DNA from: Chryseobacterium limigenitum | Lineage (GTDB): Bacteria > Bacteroidota > Bacteroidia > Flavobacteriales > Weeksellaceae | Assembly: GCF_900114875.1 (NCBI RefSeq) | Contig: NZ_FPKW01000001.1 | Span: forward strand, 310,001 to 374,000 | Reading direction: 5' to 3' | Length of the DNA stretch: 64,000 nucleotides | Part shown: in pieces, positions 42,054-50,352 of the stretch | Layout of the letters: the number at the start of each line of letters is the position of its first letter | Position numbering within the stretch: the stretch's first letter is position 1 | Notes under the pieces: model-generated | The model's input: the letters and a program-made list of their open reading frames with translations, nothing else | The model's database searches: none | Told to the model about the DNA's origin: nothing | Program-made: the position numbers and the translations under genes

Positions 42054-43865
42054 TTACTTAATATTGATGTTATATGAGAAACCAACGTGAAACCATCTGT
42101 TAGGCATCTTTACGCCGAAGGTTTCAGTATATTCTGTATTAGTGACATTATTAATTAAAATATACACTGAAAAGTCTTTTTTAACGAAACTTAATTTTTC
42201 ATCTAAAAGATTATAACTCCCTAGATTTAGTCTGTCGTTATATCTGTAAACAACCTCATTTGTAAAATTTCCGAGGAATTTTGTTTCTAATTTAGCAATA
42301 AACTGATGCTTTAAATTATCCAGAACATATCTTGAAACAAAGTCATTGGAAGCATTAAATTTATTATCCAGATAAGTATATCCAACACTGTATTTCAACC
42401 AATCTAAAACTCGGTGATTAAGCTCTGCTTCTACTCCTTTTATAGTTGTATCTCCTACATTTTGAGCATACCAAATCGGATCATTTAAAGAAGCTTTAAC
42501 CCAATCAATAGAGTTATTGGCTCCTCTTAAAAATCCACTGACTTTAGCTAAAATATTTTTATTCTGAAACTGATATCCAATTTCTGAGTAAACCGCACTT
42601 TCAGGAGTTAAGTTAACATTTCCCTGCTCTGTTTTACTTACATAATAAAGATCTGTAAAAGTTGGAACTCTGTGAACTTTAGAAATATTTCCATAGATTT
42701 TATTGTTCGGATCGAAATTATACCCTACATCCAATCCTGGATAGAATAAATTTCCTTCATTGGAATAATTTGCCCACGAAACTCCTGGGGTAATATTTAA
42801 TTTTTTATCTAATAAAGAAAAATGATGTTCAAAAAAGACCTGAGAAACAAAACGGTTTCTGTTTCCTAAATTATTACTCGCCAAAAACTCTTTTCTCAAT
42901 TCCACACCAATACCTGTCGTTCCTAAGCCCCATTGATAGCTTGAATTCACTTCACCGCCTACATTGTTACCAATGTGCATATTTCTGTAGATTTCAGGTT
43001 TTTCACGGTTAAAAAGATACATATCCTGCCCTCTTCTCCAATATACATTTGAGTTTAATCTGAATTTTCCAAACGTTTGCTGATGCGCCAAACTTACGAC
43101 AGAAGCCTGAGTTTCTTCATATTGCTCAGTTGCCAGCGGAGACGAATAAAAACCATTTGCTCCAAATTTTTTCTCTGAAAAACCAGCCTGCAACTTAATA
43201 TCTCCATCTTTTATCGCTAATTTACTCTGATAAAAAACGTTTCTGATCTCGTAATCCGTATTATGCATATATCCTTCAGACGATGCAGAATTAGCCTGAA
43301 TTGAATTCGAGAATTTTTCATTTCCAATACTTGCGTTTAATCCTAAGCCGTATGTTTCATAATCCCCTCCTTCAGCGCTTATTTTAACTCTTTTTCCCGG
43401 ATTTATTTTAGTGATGATATTGATAGCTCCGGCATAAGCGTTTTGTCCAAACCTTCTTGCTGCAGGACCTTTTATCACTTCAATTCGTTCTACATCATCA
43501 AGATCTACAGGAATATTCATCGAGTTATGACCTGTTTGAGAATCATTCATCCTGATTCCGTTTAAAAGTAAAAGCACCTGTTCAAAAGAGCTTCCGCGGA
43601 AACCAATATCACTCTGTACGCCATTCGCTCCTCTTCTTCTGATATCCATTCCTGGAATTTGCTGAAGAATTTCATCAATGCTTTTAGCAGGAGAATTTAT
43701 AATATCCGCTTTTGTAATAATGGTAATATTTTGGTTGGCACTTTTATATGGTGTTGAAATAAATTTGCCCTGTACAGCAATAGTATCAATATCGGTTGTT
43801 TTTTCCTGTGCCTGAGCGAAAAGCATCGTTCCAAGAAAAAGAACACTTCCTACTTTTTTAATCAT
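42054..43865 (-). CDS. TonB-dependent outer-membrane receptor (BtuB-like size)
   Basis: 603 residues. The signal peptide (ending FAQAQE) is followed directly by the plug (about 30-150: QNITIITKADIINSPAKSIDEILQQIPGMDIRRRGANGVQSDIGFRGSSFEQVLLLLNGIRMNDSQTGHNSMNIPVDLDDVERIEVIKGPAARRFGQNAYAGAINIITK in overlapping pieces) and a 22-strand barrel ending FHVGFSYNINIK. No N-terminal carboxypeptidase-like extension of the SusC type is present. The small size fits BtuB- or siderophore-type receptors. No cobalamin riboswitch was seen upstream, so the ligand remains open. Confidence 0.88.
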   Translation of the reverse strand: MIKKVGSVLFLGTMLFAQAQEKTTDIDTIAVQGKFISTPYKSANQNITIITKADIINSPAKSIDEILQQIPGMDIRRRGANGVQSDIGFRGSSFEQVLLLLNGIRMNDSQTGHNSMNIPVDLDDVERIEVIKGPAARRFGQNAYAGAINIITKINPGKRVKISAEGGDYETYGLGLNASIGNEKFSNSIQANSASSEGYMHNTDYEIRNVFYQSKLAIKDGDIKLQAGFSEKKFGANGFYSSPLATEQYEETQASVVSLAHQQTFGKFRLNSNVYWRRGQDMYLFNREKPEIYRNMHIGNNVGGEVNSSYQWGLGTTGIGVELRKEFLASNNLGNRNRFVSQVFFEHHFSLLDKKLNITPGVSWANYSNEGNLFYPGLDVGYNFDPNNKIYGNISKVHRVPTFTDLYYVSKTEQGNVNLTPESAVYSEIGYQFQNKNILAKVSGFLRGANNSIDWVKASLNDPIWYAQNVGDTTIKGVEAELNHRVLDWLKYSVGYTYLDNKFNASNDFVSRYVLDNLKHQFIAKLETKFLGNFTNEVVYRYNDRLNLGSYNLLDEKLSFVKKDFSVYILINNVTNTEYTETFGVKMPNRWFHVGFSYNINIK

Positions 43866-43912
43866 GTCTTATGAGAATTATTCTTCAGTTAGTTTTTGCA
43901 GATTAGCAAGCC

Positions 43913-43944
43913 CAAAAATAATAGAGTTAATCAAGACAGGCAAA
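43913..43944 (-). promoter_or_regulatory. Promoter of the TonB-dependent receptor
   Basis: On the minus strand TTTG (43944-43941), 20 bases, then TATTTTTG (43920-43913), one base longer than ideal spacing. The predicted start near 43909 leaves a leader of about 43 bases. Confidence 0.65.
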
Positions 43945-43956
43945 TGATAGTTGTCA

Positions 43957-43986
43957 TAAAAAAAAGATGCAGTTTTCTGCATCTTT
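43957..43986 (-). terminator. Orphan terminator upstream of the receptor promoter
   Basis: AAAGATGCAG (43963-43972) pairs perfectly with CTGCATCTTT (43977-43986) around TTTT. On the minus strand it runs into T8 (to 43958). No annotated minus-strand gene precedes it before uvrA, which points to an unannotated short transcript in 43987-44320. Confidence 0.7.
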
Positions 43987-44322
43987 AGTCTTTTTGGGAA
44001 GTAAATTCTATCTTTTTCTCATTAAATGTGTAACTAGATCTCTGAATAATTTTCTCATTTCTATATTACATATTTATGAATACAATTTTAATTAATTTTA
44101 ATATACAAAACAATACTTAAACAAAAAAACATAATGAAAATCATAAAATTTAACATTGGCGGGTAATGATATGCTGTGAATATTATGTTTCAGTTGATGA
44201 TTGTTTAATTCTTTCTCATGAATTGATAACATATTTCAGCCTTAAAAAGTAACCTCGTGTTTAAATAGATTCTTTGAATGATAATGAAACACTTTGAGGT
44301 AAAATTTTCCGTTAAAAATTCG
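43987..44322. other. Gap before uvrA with possible short minus-strand transcript
   Basis: AT-rich and without a gene of normal size. On the minus strand there are two tiny reading frames: 44058-44008, a 16-residue basic peptide ending THLMRKR, 22 bases before the orphan terminator; and a hydrophobic 18-residue frame further upstream. No exact TAnnTTTG box was found for either, so neither is called as a gene. Confidence 0.35.
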
Positions 44323-44330
44323 TATTTTTG
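44323..44330 (+). promoter_or_regulatory. -7 box of uvrA
   Basis: TATTTTTG predicts a start near 44334, about 14 bases before ATG 44348. No SOS-type box was recognised. Confidence 0.55.
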
Positions 44331-44347
44331 TTAGTCTTAAATTTACT

Positions 44348-47140
44348 ATGGCTTTAACTACAGAAATAGATATAAAAAAACAGGTTTTTGTTAAAAATGC
44401 ACATCTTAACAACCTGAAACATATAGATGTATTGATCCCTAAAAACAAGCTTATTGTTATTACGGGAGTTTCCGGAAGCGGAAAATCATCTTTAGCTTTC
44501 GACACGATCTATGCTGAAGGGCAGAGAAGATATGTCGAGAGTCTGAGCTCTTACGCGCGTCAGTTTTTGGGTAAATTAGAAAAACCAAAAGTTGATGATA
44601 TTAAAGGTTTGGCACCATCCATCGCCATTCAGCAGAAAGTAATTTCTTCCAATCCGCGTTCTACAGTAGGAACTTCTACGGAGATCTACGATTATATGAA
44701 GCTTTTATTCGCAAGAATCGGGAAAACATTTTCTCCGGTTTCGGGTGAAGAAGTGAAAAAAGATTCGGTAACGGATGTGGTTGATTATATTAAATCATCA
44801 AAAAAAGATACCTCTTTCTTATTGATCGCTCCTTTGGAATATGACGTTGCCAATTTTAATGAAACTTTAAATATCCTAAAAGTTGCAGGTTTTACAAGAC
44901 TGGAAATCAACGGAAACGTTGGAGGAATTGAAGATCTGGAAAGTTTCGGTTTCGTTCCTGAAAAAGGAATGTCCATTAATTTGGTGATCGACCGTTTTTC
45001 TTATGAAGAAGATGAAAGTTTTCTTCAAAGATTGGCAGATTCTATCCAGATGGCTTTTTACGAAGGCAGAGGTCATTGCGCCCTTAAAAATATTGAAACA
45101 GAAAGTGTAAAAGAATTCTCCAACAAATTCGAATTGGATGGAATGGAATTTCTTGAACCCAACGTTCATTTTTTCAGTTTTAATAATCCTTACGGCGCTT
45201 GTCCGACTTGTGAAGGGTATGGAAAAGTGATCGGAATTGATGAAGATTTAGTGATTCCAAATAAAGCATTATCCATTTTTGAAGATGCAGTTGCTTCATG
45301 GAAAGGAGAAACGATGAGCGAATGGAAGAAAGACTTCATTAAAAAAGCAAAGGACTTCCCTATTCATAAGCCTTATCATCAGTTATCCAAAGAGCAAAAA
45401 AACTATCTTTGGAAAGGTGACGGAAGCAGCAGTTTTCCATCGCTTAATAATTTCTTCAAAATGCTTGAGGAAAATTTATATAAAATCCAGTATCGTGTGA
45501 TGCTTTCCCGTTACAGAGGAAAAACGCTTTGTCCGACATGTGAAGGTTTGAGATTGCGTGAAGAAACGAGTTGGGTGAAGATTGACGGTCATAACATTCA
45601 ATCCGTTATTGAGCTTCCTTTAGATGAATTACTTCCTTTAATTGAAAGCTTTAAACTGTCTGATCACGATAAAGAAGTCGCAAAAAGATTATTATACGAA
45701 ATCACAACCCGTATTGAGTTTTTATTGAAAGTCGGGTTGGGATATTTAACCATTAACAGAACATCAAATACGCTTTCCGGTGGTGAAAGTCAGAGAATTA
45801 ACCTGGCGACGAGCTTAGGAAGTTCTTTGGTGGGTTCAATTTATATATTAGATGAACCATCGATCGGATTACACTCAAGAGATACTGAAAATTTAATTGG
45901 AGTTTTAAAAAATCTTCGTGACCTTGGAAATACCGTAATCGTTGTTGAGCATGATGAAGACGTCATGAGAGCTGCAGATTACATCATCGATATTGGTCCG
46001 GAAGCAGGTTATCTTGGTGGTGAATTAGTATTTGCAGGAGATTATAAAGAATTGAAAAATGCTGATACGCTTACTTCTAAATACCTGACAGGAAGATTAG
46101 AAATCGAAGTTCCTGCAAAACGTAGAAAAGCAAAAGAATGGATTCATATTAAAGGTGCGAGACAAAACAACCTTAAAAATATAGATGTTGACGTTCCGTT
46201 GGAAAGTCTGGTTGTAATTTCAGGAGTTTCGGGAAGTGGAAAATCAACTTTAATGAAAGAAATTCTTACGAATGACATTCAGATCCAACTAGGAATGGGC
46301 GGAAAAAAAGGAGATTACGATTCTGTAGAATTCCCGAAAAAGCTGATCAAAAATATTGAATTAATTGATCAGAACCCTATCGGAAAATCATCCCGTTCGA
46401 ATCCGGTAACGTATTTGAAAGCGTATGACGACATCAGAGATCTTTTTGCCAAACAGAAAGTATCAAAAATGATGGGTTACAAGCCGAAACATTTCTCTTT
46501 CAACGTTGATGGCGGAAGATGTGACGAATGTAAAGGAGAAGGTGTGATCAATGTTTCGATGCAGTTCATGGCTGATATTGAGCTTGAATGCGAAGTTTGT
46601 AAAGGCACCCGTTTCAAAAATGAAATTCTGGAAGTGAGATTCGATGAGAAAAACATTTCCGATATTCTTCATATGACGGTTGATGAATCACTAGAATTTT
46701 TCAAAGAAAATAAAGAAGAAAAAATTGTCACCAAATTAAAACCTTTACAGGAAGTTGGTTTGGGATATCTGCAGTTGGGACAAAGCTCTTCTACTCTTTC
46801 CGGAGGTGAGGCGCAACGTGTGAAATTGGCTTCTTTCCTGGTGAAAGGCGTTACAACAGATAAGACCTTATTTATTTTTGATGAGCCGTCAACAGGTCTG
46901 CATTTCCATGATATTCAAAAATTATTGAAGTCTCTGCAGGCATTGATCGATCTTGGGCATTCTGTGATCGTTATTGAGCATCAGCCGGATATTATAAAAT
47001 CCGCCGATCATATTATCGACATCGGTCCGGAAGCCGGAAAATATGGTGGTGAAGTGGTTTTCACAGGAACACCGGAAGAATTAGCAAAAAATAAAAAATC
47101 TCACACAGCGAAGTATATTAAAGAGAAACTGGAGAATTAA
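44348..47140 (+). CDS. uvrA: Excinuclease ABC subunit UvrA
   Basis: DNA damage-recognition ATPase of nucleotide excision repair; works as a dimer with UvrB. 930 residues. First nucleotide-binding site GVSGSGKSS (about 40-48), followed by [26 protein letters not shown] and NPRSTVGT; second site GVSGSGKST (about 626-634). ABC signatures are [14 protein letters not shown] and [14 protein letters not shown]. The C-terminal zinc module [14 protein letters not shown] is intact. The N-terminal module keeps only one cysteine pair (Cys285 and Cys288, in GACPTCEG); the preceding pair found in E. coli (about 27 residues earlier) is replaced by FELDGMEF. It may be one of two UvrA paralogues in the genome. 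Confidence 0.95.
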   Translation: MALTTEIDIKKQVFVKNAHLNNLKHIDVLIPKNKLIVITGVSGSGKSSLAFDTIYAEGQRRYVESLSSYARQFLGKLEKPKVDDIKGLAPSIAIQQKVISSNPRSTVGTSTEIYDYMKLLFARIGKTFSPVSGEEVKKDSVTDVVDYIKSSKKDTSFLLIAPLEYDVANFNETLNILKVAGFTRLEINGNVGGIEDLESFGFVPEKGMSINLVIDRFSYEEDESFLQRLADSIQMAFYEGRGHCALKNIETESVKEFSNKFELDGMEFLEPNVHFFSFNNPYGACPTCEGYGKVIGIDEDLVIPNKALSIFEDAVASWKGETMSEWKKDFIKKAKDFPIHKPYHQLSKEQKNYLWKGDGSSSFPSLNNFFKMLEENLYKIQYRVMLSRYRGKTLCPTCEGLRLREETSWVKIDGHNIQSVIELPLDELLPLIESFKLSDHDKEVAKRLLYEITTRIEFLLKVGLGYLTINRTSNTLSGGESQRINLATSLGSSLVGSIYILDEPSIGLHSRDTENLIGVLKNLRDLGNTVIVVEHDEDVMRAADYIIDIGPEAGYLGGELVFAGDYKELKNADTLTSKYLTGRLEIEVPAKRRKAKEWIHIKGARQNNLKNIDVDVPLESLVVISGVSGSGKSTLMKEILTNDIQIQLGMGGKKGDYDSVEFPKKLIKNIELIDQNPIGKSSRSNPVTYLKAYDDIRDLFAKQKVSKMMGYKPKHFSFNVDGGRCDECKGEGVINVSMQFMADIELECEVCKGTRFKNEILEVRFDEKNISDILHMTVDESLEFFKENKEEKIVTKLKPLQEVGLGYLQLGQSSSTLSGGEAQRVKLASFLVKGVTTDKTLFIFDEPSTGLHFHDIQKLLKSLQALIDLGHSVIVIEHQPDIIKSADHIIDIGPEAGKYGGEVVFTGTPEELAKNKKSHTAKYIKEKLEN

Positions 47141-47146
47141 AAATAC

Positions 47147-47180
47147 AAATAGAGCGTCAATTTAGACGCTCTATTTTTTT
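47147..47180 (+). terminator. Terminator of uvrA
   Basis: AAATAGAGCGTC (47147-47158) pairs perfectly with GACGCTCTATTT (47165-47176) around AATTTA, followed by a T-run. Confidence 0.92.
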
Positions 47181-47304
47181 TGTTAAACACTATTGACACA
47201 AATATTCCCGAATTAATTATTGTGCATAAAAAAACAATCATTTTCTTAATGCTTTAAAATGGTGTTATTTGTGAAATAATTGTTGAAATTTGTGGTTGCA
47301 AAAT

Positions 47305-47940
47305 TTAAATATTATACAAAAACGGGCTTTTTTTAATGAAAGTTGTATCCTCGATCTGAGAAACCAAAAACTCAGACAAATCTGTAGCGCTGATTTTCTC
47401 TCCTTTACAATCTTCTAAACTTGTTTCTACAGGGAAACTCTCCGAAGTCGGAATAATTAATGGAAGCCTTACCAACGTCCAATTTACATTAGAACTCACG
47501 AGAATTTCGTATTCGTCCTGTTTGTCCTTTGTTGTTTTTGGGTAGTTTTCATACATCCAGTTTGTTGCCATTCTTACATTGTCATTTTTATGATCAAAAG
47601 GAGTGTCAACATTCAAACCTGTTATGGCAATATATCTTGTGATTCCATGCAAATTCATCGATTGGATCACATTTTTTGTAGCATCTGTAAATATTGACTT
47701 CTCTCCTACCGGCTGTCCTATTTTACTGATCACAGCGCTACAATCTTTGAGAAGACGGTCAACTGCTTCAAAATCTCTGGCATCACCTTTTACAATTTCA
47801 ATTAAAGGATTTTCTAAGGTGAAATTTTCAGGAGTTCGAAGTAATAATTTGATGGGATATCCCTTTTCCAGAAGATTTTGAACAAGATATTTTCCGGATT
47901 TTCCTGTTCCGCCAATTACGGCAATTTTATTTGTTTTCAT
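47305..47940 (-). CDS. NAD(P)-binding protein of the atypical SDR/NmrA-like family
   Basis: 211 residues. The Rossmann start IAVIGGTGKSGKYLVQNLLEKGYPIKLLLRTPE is the glycine-rich NAD(P)-binding loop. It continues with EIVKGDARDFEAVDRLLKDCSAVIS (cofactor-facing strands) and RYIAITGLNVDTPFDHK. No classical YxxxK pair is clear, as in atypical SDRs that may act as redox sensors or quinone/flavin reductases. It is a monocistronic gene between uvrA and the hydrolase. The substrate is unknown. Confidence 0.85.
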   Translation of the reverse strand: MKTNKIAVIGGTGKSGKYLVQNLLEKGYPIKLLLRTPENFTLENPLIEIVKGDARDFEAVDRLLKDCSAVISKIGQPVGEKSIFTDATKNVIQSMNLHGITRYIAITGLNVDTPFDHKNDNVRMATNWMYENYPKTTKDKQDEYEILVSSNVNWTLVRLPLIIPTSESFPVETSLEDCKGEKISATDLSEFLVSQIEDTTFIKKSPFLYNI

Positions 47941-48147
47941 AATGATCTCTTTATTTGTGGCAATAGCAAATCGTAAAACAATAATTTGCTTTTACCTTTT
48001 AGTTTTAATATAATAGATTATTTCGGTTCAGAAAATTTGAACCTTAAGACCTCAAGGCAAAAGAAATTGCACTTGAATAAATGGTAATATTTATAAAGAG
48101 ATATTAATGGAATAAAATTAGACCTTTTTTTGTGATACACAAAGTTT

Positions 48148-48155
48148 TATCTTTG
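48148..48155 (+). promoter_or_regulatory. -7 box of the alpha/beta hydrolase gene
   Basis: TATCTTTG predicts a start near 48159, about 24 bases before ATG 48183. Confidence 0.55.
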
Positions 48156-48182
48156 ATTTATATATAATCTTTTAACTTAACC

Positions 48183-48947
48183 ATGAAATATAAAGCTATC
48201 TCCTTTCTTTTATTAAGCTTATTTGTATTGAACTGTTCTACAAAAAAGACCACGCATTCATTCTCGAATTACGAAATAAAGCTGGATACTTTGACGATGT
48301 TTGATAAAAATAGAAATCGTAAAATTCCTGTTGCTTTTTATCATCCTGAAAAAGGAATTAAAAATCAACAGGTTGTAATTTTCAGTCATGGTTATGGAGC
48401 CAACAAAGGCGGCGACTATTTTGTTTATTCTTATCTGACCGAAAAACTGGCTTATTCCGGATATTTTGTCGTTAGTATTCAGCATGAATTACCAACCGAT
48501 GAGTTAATTCCGACAGATGGGAAGCCACAAATCGTAAGAATGCCTTTCTGGGAAAGGGGTGCCGGTAATATTTTATTTGTTTTGAATGAATTAAAGAAGT
48601 CTAAGCCTGAACTGGATTATCAACATATAACCTTAATTGGCCACTCCAACGGAGGTGATATGACTGCTTTATTCGCCAGTAAACATCCGGATCTGGTTTA
48701 TAAAATTATTACGATGGACAACAGAAGAATGTATCTTCCCCGAACATCAATTCCACAGATTTATACGTTGCGTTCTAATGATTACCCGGCTGATGAAGGC
48801 GTTTTACCCACAAAAGAAGAACAGGTAAAATACCATATTACGGTACAACCTACCAATATCAACCATGGAAAAATGGATAATAAGGGAAGTGATGAAGACA
48901 AGCAAACATTATCAGATTTAATTTTAAAGTATCTTAATGAAAACTAA
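48183..48947 (+). CDS. Alpha/beta hydrolase lipoprotein
   Basis: 254 residues. The lipoprotein signal peptide (MKYKAISFLLLSLFVLNC, Cys18) is followed by an alpha/beta hydrolase fold: IPVAFYHPEKGIKNQQVVIFSHGYGANKGGDYFVYSYLTEKLAYSGYFVVSIQHE (oxyanion region HGYG), then the nucleophile elbow LIGHSNGGDMTALFASKHPD with the catalytic Ser. A late His lies in PTNINHGKMDNKGSD. It resembles platelet-activating-factor acetylhydrolase- or dienelactone-hydrolase-like envelope esterases; the substrate is unknown. Confidence 0.85.
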   Translation: MKYKAISFLLLSLFVLNCSTKKTTHSFSNYEIKLDTLTMFDKNRNRKIPVAFYHPEKGIKNQQVVIFSHGYGANKGGDYFVYSYLTEKLAYSGYFVVSIQHELPTDELIPTDGKPQIVRMPFWERGAGNILFVLNELKKSKPELDYQHITLIGHSNGGDMTALFASKHPDLVYKIITMDNRRMYLPRTSIPQIYTLRSNDYPADEGVLPTKEEQVKYHITVQPTNINHGKMDNKGSDEDKQTLSDLILKYLNEN

Positions 48948-48950
48948 CAA

Positions 48951-48984
48951 ACAAGTTATCCACATTTCTTTGTGGATAACTTGT
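48951..48984. repeat. Hairpin of two inverted perfect DnaA boxes
   Basis: ACAAGTTATCCACA (48951-48964) pairs perfectly with TGTGGATAACTTGT (48971-48984) across a 6-base loop. Each arm contains TTATCCACA, the perfect E. coli-type DnaA box (48956-48964 plus, 48979-48971 minus). It follows the hydrolase stop by three bases and could act as its terminator, though the T-tail is weak. Confidence 0.8.
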
Positions 48985-49052
48985 GAATTTTAACATTAAA
49001 TTTACACTTTGTATTAAAATAATAGCTAAATTTACTATGTAATAAAACTGAA

Positions 49053-49115
49053 ATGAATTCTTTTTTTGCTTTTTTCAGCTTTGGAATTGCAATTAAATTT
49101 GAAATAAAAATTTAA
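49053..49115 (+). CDS. Candidate Phe-rich mini-protein or leader peptide
   Basis: ATG 49053 opens a 20-codon frame reading MNSFFAFFSFGIAIKF then EIKI, with six Phe among the first sixteen residues. The TAA stop (49113-49115) is part of the terminator stem that follows at once. Such coupling of an amino-acid-rich mini-ORF and a terminator resembles attenuator leaders, but no Phe-related gene follows; the next feature is a tRNA-Arg. A near -7 box TAAATTTA (49027-49034) lies upstream. It could be a chance ORF in an AT-rich stretch. Confidence 0.35.
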   Translation: MNSFFAFFSFGIAIKFEIKI

Positions 49116-49142
49116 GCACAGCATTGTCGGCTGTGCTTTTTT
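49114..49142 (+). terminator. Terminator overlapping the mini-ORF stop
   Basis: AAGCACAGC (49114-49122) pairs perfectly with GCTGTGCTT (49130-49138) around ATTGTCG, followed by T4. No ordinary gene lies within 165 bases upstream. Confidence 0.8.
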
Positions 49143-49270
49143 ATTGTTGTCTAATTAAAAAAATGAGATGTATTTATCTACTGGATCCGCTTCTAAAGAG
49201 CGGATTCTTTCGCCTCCACTCTCTCCTAATTGATTTTTGGTCTTTTAATTAATAACTTTGAGTTACTAAC

Positions 49271-49342
49271 GGTCTCATAGTTCAATGGATAGAATACAAG
49301 TTTCCTAAACTTTAGATCTAGGTTCGATTCCTGGTGGGGCTA
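49271..49342 (+). tRNA. tRNA-Arg, anticodon CCT
   Basis: 72-base cloverleaf. The acceptor arms are GGTCTCA and TGGGGCT (three G-U pairs), the discriminator base is A, and CCA is not encoded. The D arm is AGTTCAATGGATAGAAT and the anticodon loop is TTCCTAA with CCT, which decodes AGG. The T arm is CTAGG-TTCGATT-CCTGG. The anticodon stem (CAAGT/ACTTT) has one C-U mismatch at its top. The layout is close to E. coli tRNA-Arg(CCT). No integrase gene or attachment duplication was seen beside it. Confidence 0.88.
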
Positions 49343-49368
49343 CAAAAAATAGATAAATGCGACATAAT

Positions 49369-49827
49369 CTATTCAGATTTTTTCTTCTTTTTATAGATCG
49401 GCTTTTCTTCTGAGATCCAGAGTCCGCCAATGACATTTTTATCATGATACACCCAAGTGCTTATATATTTATGCGTTGGATATTTTTCGTCACTAATATC
49501 GTAAACAAATAATTCGACAGGATCATAGTCTTTGCTATAATTTTGAATGTAGACTGAATTTAATCCCAAAATTTTAACATTTTCAGTACCTAAACAAGCT
49601 TTTTCTCTACCTTCGTTTACCTCTTTTTCTATTTTCTTAGAAATAATAAAGTCTTTAAACTCTGTGTAATCTTTATTTTTACATTTATCCAAATACTGAT
49701 TGATAAAATTCTGAGCAACCTGAAGTCTTTCCTGATTTATTTTAGAATCACTAATTTTTGTATAAATTTTTTGTGCAAAACCGAGAGTTGACAGGTTAAT
49801 TAAAGCCAGTAATACTATTTTTTTCAT
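49369..49827 (-). CDS. Small secreted protein of unknown function
   Basis: 152 residues. The signal peptide (MKKIVLLALINLSTLGFAQ) is followed by a charged domain: SKINQERLQVAQNFINQYLDKCKNKDYTEFKDFIISKKIEKEVNEG, then YIQNYSKDYDPVELFVYDISDEKYPTHKYISTWVYHDKNVIGGLWIS. The C terminus is Lys-rich (KPIYKKKKKSE). The two Cys (in DKCKN and KACLG) could form a disulphide in the periplasm. The pattern resembles DUF3887-like or NTF2-like exported proteins, but I cannot assign a family. A -7 box TATTTTTG lies at 49857-49850. Confidence 0.7.
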   Translation of the reverse strand: MKKIVLLALINLSTLGFAQKIYTKISDSKINQERLQVAQNFINQYLDKCKNKDYTEFKDFIISKKIEKEVNEGREKACLGTENVKILGLNSVYIQNYSKDYDPVELFVYDISDEKYPTHKYISTWVYHDKNVIGGLWISEEKPIYKKKKKSE

Positions 49828-49849
49828 GCAATTGTTTTTTTAAGAACAA

Positions 49850-49857
49850 CAAAAATA
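49850..49857 (-). promoter_or_regulatory. -7 box of the secreted unknown gene
   Basis: TATTTTTG on the minus strand predicts a start near 49846, about 19 bases before ATG 49827. Confidence 0.55.
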
Positions 49858-49892
49858 AAATTTTAACTGAATAAAAAGCAAAATGTCAATAC

Positions 49893-49954
49893 AATTTATA
49901 GGCACTTGACTTTAAAATCTGGATCTTTTTTAATTAAACGATTGCCTATAAATT
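49893..49954. repeat. 12-base inverted repeat in the intergenic region
   Basis: AATTTATAGGCA (49893-49904) and TGCCTATAAATT (49943-49954) are perfect complements separated by 38 bases. No gene or T-tract is associated. It could be an RNA stem, a protein-binding site or the scar of a lost element. Confidence 0.5.
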
Positions 49955-50009
49955 AAAGGCATTGTATCCATTTTCTTTTTAAACAATATATTAATGCTAT
50001 AGAAATAAA

Positions 50010-50034
50010 AACCGACAGGATATGTCTGTCGGTT
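50010..50034 (-). terminator. Terminator of the candidate 27-residue gene
   Basis: AACCGACAG (50010-50018) pairs perfectly with CTGTCGGTT (50026-50034) around a 7-base loop. On the minus strand it is followed by TTTTATTT. It lies 131 bases after the small frame's stop. Confidence 0.7.
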
Positions 50035-50164
50035 AGAAAAAAACAAAAATTGATATGGATATGATTAGATATGTGTTTTACTTTTAATATTTATTGGCCT
50101 GAATTTTAATTAAACAAGTGTTAATGGTTTCAAGAGTAACATTGTTGATCATATTACTGTCTAC

Positions 50165-50248
50165 TCATAACTGAAACACTGTCGTACAGTATTTAGCTTT
50201 AATAATTAAGCAAAAAGTAATTGCAGAAAGGATAAAATTCTTCTCCAT
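50165..50248 (-). CDS. Candidate 27-residue membrane peptide gene
   Basis: Minus-strand ATG 50248 to TGA 50165. The peptide begins MEKNFILSAITFCLIIKA and ends KYCTTVFQL: one hydrophobic helix, two Cys and an aromatic/polar tail. An exact -7 box TAAATTTG (50277-50270) lies 22 bases upstream and a hairpin terminator lies downstream, so a transcript of about 250 bases is predicted in a gap with no other gene. I do not recognise the peptide; the transcript may instead be a non-coding RNA. Confidence 0.4.
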   Translation of the reverse strand: MEKNFILSAITFCLIIKAKYCTTVFQL

Positions 50249-50269
50249 TACTGGTTGTTTTTACTGAGA

Positions 50270-50277
50270 CAAATTTA
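50270..50277 (-). promoter_or_regulatory. -7 box of the small-transcript unit
   Basis: TAAATTTG on the minus strand predicts a start near 50266, about 18 bases before the small ATG 50248. It lies 76 bases downstream of the endonuclease V-like stop, in a gap without other genes. Confidence 0.5.
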
Positions 50278-50352
50278 TATTTATTTAGACTTAATAAAAA
50301 TTATAAAGACAATGATATTTATCAGTTTATCAGTATTTGTTTGAAAATCAAA

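Noticed and set aside
43866..44347. Cobalamin riboswitch upstream of the TonB-dependent receptor
   Set aside because: The conserved B12-box sequence was not found; the only strong structure is a terminator lying upstream of the receptor promoter.
48951..48984. Replication origin
   Set aside because: Only two DnaA boxes in one hairpin, no cluster of boxes, no AT-rich unwinding array and no dnaA/dnaN genes nearby.
49271..49342. tRNA as integration site of a mobile element
   Set aside because: No integrase gene, no duplicated tRNA 3' end and only ordinary genes on either side.
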